In this document: piece after piece, positions 14,942-20,262 of the stretch | How positions within the stretch are numbered: position 1 is the stretch's first letter | How the letters are laid out: every line of letters begins with the position of its first letter | Position numbers and translations under genes: made by a program | Notes under the pieces: generated by a model | Databases searched by the model: none | Told to the model about the DNA's origin: nothing | Seen by the model: the letters and a program-made list of their open reading frames with translations, nothing else | Assembly: GCA_023419515.1 (NCBI GenBank) | Contig: JAEZXW010000098.1 | Span: forward strand, 1-20,262 | DNA from: Actinomycetes bacterium | GTDB lineage: Bacteria > Actinomycetota > Coriobacteriia > Coriobacteriales > JAEZXW01 | Direction: 5' to 3' | DNA: 20,262 nt

Positions 14942-15931
14942 GTGAATACAGCACACGAGACAACGTTTACTCCGCTTACGCTTGAGCCCCGCCCCGAGGT
15001 CGCATCAAGCATCACCGAGCTCGTTGGTCACACGCCACTCTTGCACGCCCGTGCGTTTTCACAGGCAGCAGGTGTTCCTGATAACGTAAAACTCCTCACT
15101 AAGCTCGAGTTCTTTGAGCCAAGCAGCTCCGTTAAAGATCGCGCTGCCCTCAATATCATTCTTGCAGCTCAGGAGAGTGGAGACCTCAAGCCAGGCGGCA
15201 CGATCGTCGAGGCTACGAGCGGCAATATGGGAATCGGCCTTGCAACTATGGCAGCGGCACTTGGTTACAAGATGATCGCCGTCATGCCAGAATCCATGAG
15301 TATCGAGCGTCGCAAACTCATGGCTCAGCTCGGCGTTGAGCTTGAGCTCACTTCGCGCGCGGGTGGTATGAAAGAGGCTGTTGCTCGTGCCGATGAAATC
15401 GTTAAAGCAACCCCTAACACCATTGCTGCTCATCAGTTTGAGAATATTGCGAATGCTCGTGCTCACGAGTTTGGTACCGCTCCTGAGATCTACAACGCAA
15501 CCAAAGGTAAGCTCACACACTTTGTTGCAGGTGTTGGTACTGGCGGCACCCTCATGGGCGTGACCCGCGCACTGAGACCACATCTACCTGAGCTGAAGGC
15601 AATCGCCGTTGAGCCCGTGGAGAGCGCGGTACTTTCGGGCGAAGGCCCAAACCCACATGGCATTCAAGGTATCGGTGCCGGCTTTGTGCCCGGTTTGATT
15701 GATCGTGATGCGATTGATGAGATCAAGAAGATCGATACGTCAAAGGCGATTGCAACTTCGCAGCTCTTTGCAAAGACTGAGGGTGCGCTGGTTGGTATTT
15801 CGGCAGGTGCTGCGCTGGCTGCTGCTGTTGAGGTGGCAAAGGAAGCTCCTGCTGGTTCTACGGTTGTCGTAGTTGTGCCTGACACGGGTGAGCGCTATCT
15901 TTCGACGCCGCTTTTTGGCGAGCAGGCTTAA
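14942..15931 (+). CDS. cysK: Cysteine synthase (O-acetylserine sulfhydrylase-type PLP enzyme)
   Basis: A 329-residue cytosolic fold-type II PLP enzyme that makes cysteine from O-acetylserine and sulfide. Lys65 in SSSVKDRAA (61-69) should bind PLP. The substrate loop is TSGNMG (92-97), where most cysteine synthases have TSGNTG. GVGTGGT (197-203) binds the phosphate, GIQGIGAGF is the typical active-site segment, and LVGISAG and PDTGERYLST lie near the end. Overall fit is to CysK rather than CysM. The GTG at 14942 is chosen because GAAAGGA (14929-14935) lies 6 bases upstream. No other sulfur gene (such as cysE) adjoins it. The Thr-to-Met change is shared with plant beta-cyanoalanine synthases, so a side activity is possible. 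Confidence 0.93.
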   Translation: MNTAHETTFTPLTLEPRPEVASSITELVGHTPLLHARAFSQAAGVPDNVKLLTKLEFFEPSSSVKDRAALNIILAAQESGDLKPGGTIVEATSGNMGIGLATMAAALGYKMIAVMPESMSIERRKLMAQLGVELELTSRAGGMKEAVARADEIVKATPNTIAAHQFENIANARAHEFGTAPEIYNATKGKLTHFVAGVGTGGTLMGVTRALRPHLPELKAIAVEPVESAVLSGEGPNPHGIQGIGAGFVPGLIDRDAIDEIKKIDTSKAIATSQLFAKTEGALVGISAGAALAAAVEVAKEAPAGSTVVVVVPDTGERYLSTPLFGEQA

Positions 15932-15946
15932 ATCGTGTCGGGTGCG

Positions 15947-15972
15947 AGGACTGTCGGTGTTTACTGAGTCCT
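15947..15972 (+). terminator. Weak hairpin after cysK
   Basis: AGGACT (15947-15952) and AGTCCT (15967-15972) form a 6-bp inverted repeat with a 14-base loop, 15 bases after the cysK stop, followed by TTGAC. There is no real T run, so this is at best a weak terminator. The rest of the 193-base gap to the next gene holds no recognised element other than a possible -10 hexamer TACAAT at 16077-16082. Confidence 0.25.
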
Positions 15973-16124
15973 TTGACGCTGGGCGACAAGAAGCGCGGTA
16001 CCTTTGTTCACGGTGCATCACCAGATAAATTTGTTGGGGCGGGCAATCTCTTGAATAAGATGTCCGCTCTTCTCGTTACAATGGGAGACGTTCTTCTTTC
16101 GCGCATAAGACGTAGGTGAGACGT

Positions 16125-16724
16125 ATGACGCAATCACAATCAAACCAAGTACCCCGTGCTTTTTTGCAATACACCAACACGCGCAGCGCATCACATCAGG
16201 CGGACCTGCCGGTAAATTTTGATTGCAAACACGTAAACGAGCTCTCTGACCAGGAGATTCAGGTGCTTGCGTCCCTTCGTGAACGCGCGTTGACCAATTT
16301 TGCCGAGCAAACCCAAGATGCCTTCGTTATGCCAAAAGAGTCTGCTCGGGAGGAGCTCTTTCGCTTGCCCGAGGGTAAGGAGCTTGACGATAAGCTCGTG
16401 CTGCGAGCAATTGCCGAGGATACCGTTGTTGCTTACTGTCACGTGCTCTGCGGTTGGCCGCGTGCCAATGAATGGACGATCGAGCAGCTCTTGCTCGATC
16501 CAGAGCATCGACTCAAGGGTATCGGTTCACTTTTGATCAAGCAGATTGAGCGCCTTGCCGAGACTGCCGAGGTGAGAGCTACGCAGATTTTGTCGGTGCC
16601 TTCGCGCCCACGGTCGAGCGAGTTTTGGAGCACAATTGGCTACGAAGATCAAACCGATGAGCTCAAAGACACGGTGCAAGACACCTACGGCTACATGACG
16701 ATCATGCGCAAGAAGCTTATCTAG
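16125..16724 (+). CDS. GNAT-family N-acetyltransferase
   Basis: A 199-residue protein with the GNAT fold, transferring an acetyl group from acetyl-CoA to an unknown substrate. The acetyl-CoA-binding motif A is visible as EQLLLDPEHRLKGIGSLLI (120-138), with the RxxGxG-type pyrophosphate loop RLKGIGS (129-135). Motif B follows as EFWSTIGYED (166-175). The first 40 residues are polar and not part of the fold. Nothing in the sequence fixes the substrate. The ATG at 16125 is chosen because AGGTGA (16114-16119) lies 5 bases upstream; an in-frame GTG at 16116 lies within that site. It ends 23 bases before the earliest start of the dinG-like gene. Confidence 0.85.
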   Translation: MTQSQSNQVPRAFLQYTNTRSASHQADLPVNFDCKHVNELSDQEIQVLASLRERALTNFAEQTQDAFVMPKESAREELFRLPEGKELDDKLVLRAIAEDTVVAYCHVLCGWPRANEWTIEQLLLDPEHRLKGIGSLLIKQIERLAETAEVRATQILSVPSRPRSSEFWSTIGYEDQTDELKDTVQDTYGYMTIMRKKLI

Positions 16725-16762
16725 CGCTTTGTTACATTATTCGTTGTGTGCGCCAGATTGTC

Positions 16763-19700
16763 ATGAGTAATATTGCCATGAACAGCACCGAAACGGGATC
16801 TCCTACACTTCAACAATATCTGCACCCCCAAGTACCTGAGGATACACGCTCACGCTATGCAACCCTCGCTGATCGCGCACAATCGCTTTCGATTGGTGTG
16901 GGTATTGATGAGGTCGTGATTCTCGATACCGAGACGGGTGGTCTGAATACGCGCACGGCAGATCTGCTCGAGGTGGCAGCTGTTCGCCTGCGTGGTGGCG
17001 AGATTATTGATGAGTTTCAAACCTTTTGTTTTCCAGAGTCAGGAAAAGTAGACCCTAGTATTACTGAAATCACCGGGATAACGTTTGAGATGGTCAAAGA
17101 CGGATTAACTCCGAGTGAGGCGATTGAGCAGCTCGCGCAGTTTGTTCGAGATACGCCGGTGGTGGCGCATAATGCCCGCTTTGATCAAGCCATGATCGAG
17201 CATCGTGATTATTCGCAGATCATCTCGAGTACCTGGTATGACTCACTTGAGCTTGCCCGCATCGCACTTCCTGGGTTGACGTCGTATAAGCTTGCCGTGC
17301 TCAGCGAAATCTTTGGTATCGTTGACACGCCAACTCACCGCGCCATGGATGACGTGCGTGCCTTGGCTGCCGTGTGGCGCATTATCCTCACAGCACTGTT
17401 AGATTTTCCAGGATCATTGCTCAATCATTTGGCTAGCTGGTACGAGAAAAGCACCTGGTCTTATCGGCCACTATTTTCTGAGCTTGCAGCCCTCAAAACA
17501 CAATCAGTCTCCGCAGCATCACACAGGCATTCATACTCGCTCTTTGAGCGCAGGCGAGCTTTGAGTCAGCAGGCGCAAAATGAGCAGACTATGGCAATCG
17601 CCCTTGGCGAGGAGCAAGAAAAGCATTGCGCCGATGATGTCGAGCTTGTCAATACTGGTCAGGCTGCTATCGTACAGCGCGCATTTGGCGAACGCGGACT
17701 GGTATCGACACTCTACGAGAACTATGAGCCCCGTACTGAGCAGGGGTTGATGGCAGCGTATATAACCGATCTGATCCTCGATAGTAAAATCGGTGCGATT
17801 GAGGCAGGCACTGGTGTTGGAAAGTCAATGGCCCACCTGTTGCCGAGCGCCATCATCGCCCAGAATAATGCCATCACGATTGGCGTGGCAACCAAAACAA
17901 ACACCCTGACCGACCAGCTTCTTATGCACGAGCTGCCCGCACTCAATCGGGCGCTCAAAAACCAAGGCGCTCAGCAGGTCAAATACAGCATCATCAAGGG
18001 CTACGATCACTACCCATGCATGAAAAAGCTCGAGCAAGAGGTCGTCGATACAACGTTTTCGACCGACGAGCATTCACTCAACACGCTTGCCAAGGTGCTG
18101 ACCTATTCGCACGTCATGCATGATGGTGATCTCGATAGTGCCGGCTTGATAACAGGCGGTTTTGATCGAGCTCGCATCACAGTGACGCCAGCTGAATGTC
18201 TTAAGCTGCGCTGCCCGTACTTTCCACATGAATGCATGCTACATGGGGCGCGCAAGCGGGCGCGCATGGCAGATGTGGTGATCACGAACCACGCGCTGCT
18301 GCTTCGCGATATTGCGCTCGATGGAGCGCTTTTGCCGCCGATTCGTCATTGGATTGTTGATGAGGCGCACTCATTTGAAGAGGAAGCTCGCAAACAATGG
18401 TCACTCTCGCTTACAAAAGGTGAGGTTAATCATGGTCTTGCGTTTCTCGGTGATGCCAAAAACGGAGCCTTGGGCACGCTCAACCAAAAACTTAAGGGTA
18501 TGCCATCAACGACGTTGATTCACGCAGCACTCACGAAGGTTCACCTTGCGGCGGCTCGTGTTGCCCAAGAAAAAGAGGCGTTTTTTGAAGAAGTAACCGC
18601 ACTCTTTGAGTTTGTGGAGGTCAATAAGGTCTACTCCAGCGTTGATCTATGGATTAACGACGAGATACGCCAGTCGAGTGAATGGGGTATTTTGACCCGC
18701 GCCGCTCGTGAGTTTCTCTTTGCGACCGAAGACTTGGCGCATCAGCTCAATGACCTTATCGGCCTTGGACGCACCTTTGCCGAAAGTGCTCCGCAACATG
18801 AGGCAGCCGATATCGAGGCAGGCTTTAGGCTGATTGGTACGGCGAGTGAGTATTTTGCCGCCATGATCGAAGCGCTTTCGCTCACCTTCGATCGACCAAG
18901 CGACGCTTATGTCTATGTCGCGCACACGCATGCAACCACCCGTGATGTCGGCTTTGAAGTGCAGCCTTACGATGTCGGCGCTCGCTTTAGAGACGAGTGG
19001 TATCAACTCATGCATTCAGTGGTTTATACGAGCGCAACGCTGGCAACCGAGCAAAAGTTTGATCACTTTTTGAATGCGGTGGGAGTTTGCGGATCCGATG
19101 CCAATTCGGCACGGACGCGCATCATTCCGTCCTCGTACAACTACGAAGAGAACATGAAGGTCATCGGTGTTACAGACCTTGCGATTCCAGGATCGCCTGA
19201 GTACTTCGATACCATGAAGCAGTTTTTGTTTGATGCTCATGTTGCAGCGCAAGGGGCGACCCTCACGCTGTTTACCAACCGTCTTGAGATGGAGCGCCTG
19301 TTTAAGGAGTTACACGAGTCGTTGGCGGATGAGGGGATCACCCTGCTGATGCAAGGTCGGGGTATGAGCCCTAAAGAACTTCGCGATGCGTTTGTCTCGC
19401 AAAAGACGGCATCGCTTTTTGCTCTCAGGTCATTTTGGGAAGGTTTTGATGCGGCAGGGGAGACACTCTCATGCGTTATCATACCTAAGCTGCCATTCCG
19501 TCGACCAAACGACCCGCTTTCAAAGGAGCGAGAGATTCGGGTGAAGAACGCCTGGCGCCATTTTGCCTTGCCTGAGTCGATCATCACGACAAAACAAGCG
19601 GTTGGCCGACTCATTCGTCATTCACAGGATCGCGGCGTGGTGATCATTGCAGATAGTCGTGTGACACAAAAGTGGTATGGCAAAGTGATTTTATCGTCGT

Positions 19701-19771
19701 TGCCCAACCCCTCACACGAGTTGCTGCAGAGCGCTGATGTTGCTCAGGCGATCAAGCGTCATCTGCGTTAG
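16763..19771 (+). CDS. dinG: DinG-type Fe-S helicase with N-terminal DEDDh exonuclease
   Basis: A protein of about 1002 residues combining two enzymes. The N-terminal 3'-5' exonuclease shows Exo I VVILDTETGG (about 51-60), Exo II AHNARFDQ, and Exo III HRAMDD. The XPD-like SF2 helicase has Walker A EAGTGVGKS (347-355), DEAH at 533-536, VYTSATLA, and motif VI QAVGRLIRH near the C-terminus. Four cysteines, 419, 479, 484 and 491, lie between Walker A and DEAH with a C-x59-C-x4-C-x6-C spacing much like the [4Fe-4S] domain of E. coli DinG. DinG helicases unwind R-loops, D-loops and forked DNA 5'-3'. The start is uncertain: GTG 16748, ATG 16763 or ATG 16778, none with a clear ribosome site; a TACATTAT stretch (16733-16740) could drive a leaderless message from 16748. 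Its 3' end overlaps the opposite-strand WYL gene by 60 bases. Confidence 0.9.
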   Translation: MSNIAMNSTETGSPTLQQYLHPQVPEDTRSRYATLADRAQSLSIGVGIDEVVILDTETGGLNTRTADLLEVAAVRLRGGEIIDEFQTFCFPESGKVDPSITEITGITFEMVKDGLTPSEAIEQLAQFVRDTPVVAHNARFDQAMIEHRDYSQIISSTWYDSLELARIALPGLTSYKLAVLSEIFGIVDTPTHRAMDDVRALAAVWRIILTALLDFPGSLLNHLASWYEKSTWSYRPLFSELAALKTQSVSAASHRHSYSLFERRRALSQQAQNEQTMAIALGEEQEKHCADDVELVNTGQAAIVQRAFGERGLVSTLYENYEPRTEQGLMAAYITDLILDSKIGAIEAGTGVGKSMAHLLPSAIIAQNNAITIGVATKTNTLTDQLLMHELPALNRALKNQGAQQVKYSIIKGYDHYPCMKKLEQEVVDTTFSTDEHSLNTLAKVLTYSHVMHDGDLDSAGLITGGFDRARITVTPAECLKLRCPYFPHECMLHGARKRARMADVVITNHALLLRDIALDGALLPPIRHWIVDEAHSFEEEARKQWSLSLTKGEVNHGLAFLGDAKNGALGTLNQKLKGMPSTTLIHAALTKVHLAAARVAQEKEAFFEEVTALFEFVEVNKVYSSVDLWINDEIRQSSEWGILTRAAREFLFATEDLAHQLNDLIGLGRTFAESAPQHEAADIEAGFRLIGTASEYFAAMIEALSLTFDRPSDAYVYVAHTHATTRDVGFEVQPYDVGARFRDEWYQLMHSVVYTSATLATEQKFDHFLNAVGVCGSDANSARTRIIPSSYNYEENMKVIGVTDLAIPGSPEYFDTMKQFLFDAHVAAQGATLTLFTNRLEMERLFKELHESLADEGITLLMQGRGMSPKELRDAFVSQKTASLFALRSFWEGFDAAGETLSCVIIPKLPFRRPNDPLSKEREIRVKNAWRHFALPESIITTKQAVGRLIRHSQDRGVVIIADSRVTQKWYGKVILSSLPNPSHELLQSADVAQAIKRHLR

Positions 19772-20262
19772 CTGATTGGGAGCGAGTGGGATCACATCAC
19801 CGAGTTCACCGGCAATTTGTAGGGCAAGCCACGCTGATCCACTCAAAGGAAGTTCAGCAAAGAGCGGTTTGCAATCGTGGGCAGCGTCCTTGGTTGTGCG
19901 CGCGCTGAGCTCTTGCTCGGGTTGATACCAGCGCAGGCCAAACCAATCTCCCACACGGGGGTGCCAAGTGCTGAGCACTGCAATCTGAGCGATCTGTGGT
20001 TGATCGAATGAGGTGGGTGTAGGTTCGATCTGCCATACGGTGGTTGTGATGAGCTGCTTGGCGTGATCATTCAACTGATGAGCGTTTTGAACCGATTGAC
20101 TTGCGATGGCGAGGCGTGCGATGCGATCGACACGAAGGGTACGTAGGTCATCTGCCTCAAAACTCCAGACCCACAGATACCAATGCCCTGCGTTGTGTTT
20201 AAGTTGTAAGGGCTTGACAAGGCGGGTAGGCGGTTGAGGATCTGCAGGGGTGCTCGCACGAG
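19712..20262 (-). CDS. WYL-domain transcriptional regulator (C-terminal part)
   Basis: A frame on the - strand enters from the right edge and ends at TGA (19714-19712), giving 183 residues of a C-terminal region. The WYL core is clear: RLVKPLQLKHNAGHWYLWVW followed by a DLRTLRVDRIARL segment, with the basic and aromatic pattern used for ligand or nucleic-acid binding. Further on, SGSAWLALQIAGELGDVIPLAP resembles the WCX dimerisation/extension domain found after WYL in PafB/PafC-type regulators, which control DNA-damage or stress genes. The DNA-binding helix-turn-helix should lie beyond the window edge. It may be one of a pafB-pafC pair. The last 20 codons lie antisense to the dinG 3' end. Confidence 0.85.
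   Translation of the reverse strand, partial: RASTPADPQPPTRLVKPLQLKHNAGHWYLWVWSFEADDLRTLRVDRIARLAIASQSVQNAHQLNDHAKQLITTTVWQIEPTPTSFDQPQIAQIAVLSTWHPRVGDWFGLRWYQPEQELSARTTKDAAHDCKPLFAELPLSGSAWLALQIAGELGDVIPLAPNQLTQMTLDRLSNISALQQLV

Noticed and set aside
15973..16119. A 48-codon TTG-initiated open frame between cysK and the acetyltransferase gene, ending next to the latter's start.
   Set aside because: It has no ribosome site and no recognisable protein character, and the length is expected by chance.
19861..19873. AGCGGTTTGCAA, resembling half of the palindrome at 13910-13927.
   Set aside because: It lies inside the WYL gene without its symmetric half, so it is most likely coincidence.
1..20262. 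CRISPR arrays, insertion sequences, prophage genes, tRNA or rRNA genes.
   Set aside because: No regularly spaced repeat-spacer array, transposase or integrase motifs, phage structural proteins or tRNA-like folds were seen on either strand.

Overview
This window looks like origin-proximal chromosome from a member of the Actinomycetota, most probably a coriobacterium of the Atopobiaceae type. That placement is inference from gene order and general protein character, not a database match. The first 3.6 kb carries the classic origin-side series yidC (C-terminal tail only) - jag/khpB - rsmG - parS - parA - parB, all on the + strand, with a perfect 16-bp parS palindrome directly after the rsmG stop codon. 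dnaA/oriC would be expected a short way upstream of base 1. Sampled 60-base lines in this part run about 38-50 % G+C, against about 57-58 % in the last genes.

Layout. 1-3842: membrane-protein insertion, RNA-binding, 16S rRNA methylation and chromosome partition genes, ending in a 77-codon putative membrane-anchored protein tucked behind parB. 3912-11881: a tightly overlapped three-gene block encoding an AddAB-type helicase-nuclease. What is normally one AddB protein is divided here at the boundary between its dead helicase half (744 aa) and its PD-(D/E)XK nuclease half (454 aa). A large active helicase-nuclease, AddA (1465 aa), follows. 11933-12970 (- strand): rlmN. 13106-13909: an acidic membrane protein of unknown function, divergent from rlmN. 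13936-14598 (- strand): a HIRAN-like protein with a C-terminal membrane anchor, convergent to it. 14942-15931: cysteine synthase. 16125-16724: GNAT acetyltransferase. 16763-19771: a DinG-type Fe-S helicase fused to a DEDDh exonuclease. 19712-20262 (- strand): the C-terminal part of a WYL/WCX transcriptional regulator that runs off the window and overlaps the dinG 3' end.

How the genes work together. ParA, ParB and parS segregate and organise the origin region. The AddB-N/AddB-C/AddA block should process double-strand breaks for RecA, and the DinG-like protein would handle R-loops, D-loops or other structures, so about 60 % of the window concerns genome maintenance. RsmG and RlmN modify rRNA or tRNA. 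No tRNA, rRNA, insertion sequence, prophage or CRISPR array was seen. The best candidates for something new are the divided AddB with a 15-bp tandem-repeat insert, the exonuclease plus Fe-S helicase combination, the Thr-to-Met change in the cysteine synthase substrate loop, and several unexplained repeats in intergenic DNA around rlmN, the HIRAN gene and cysK.
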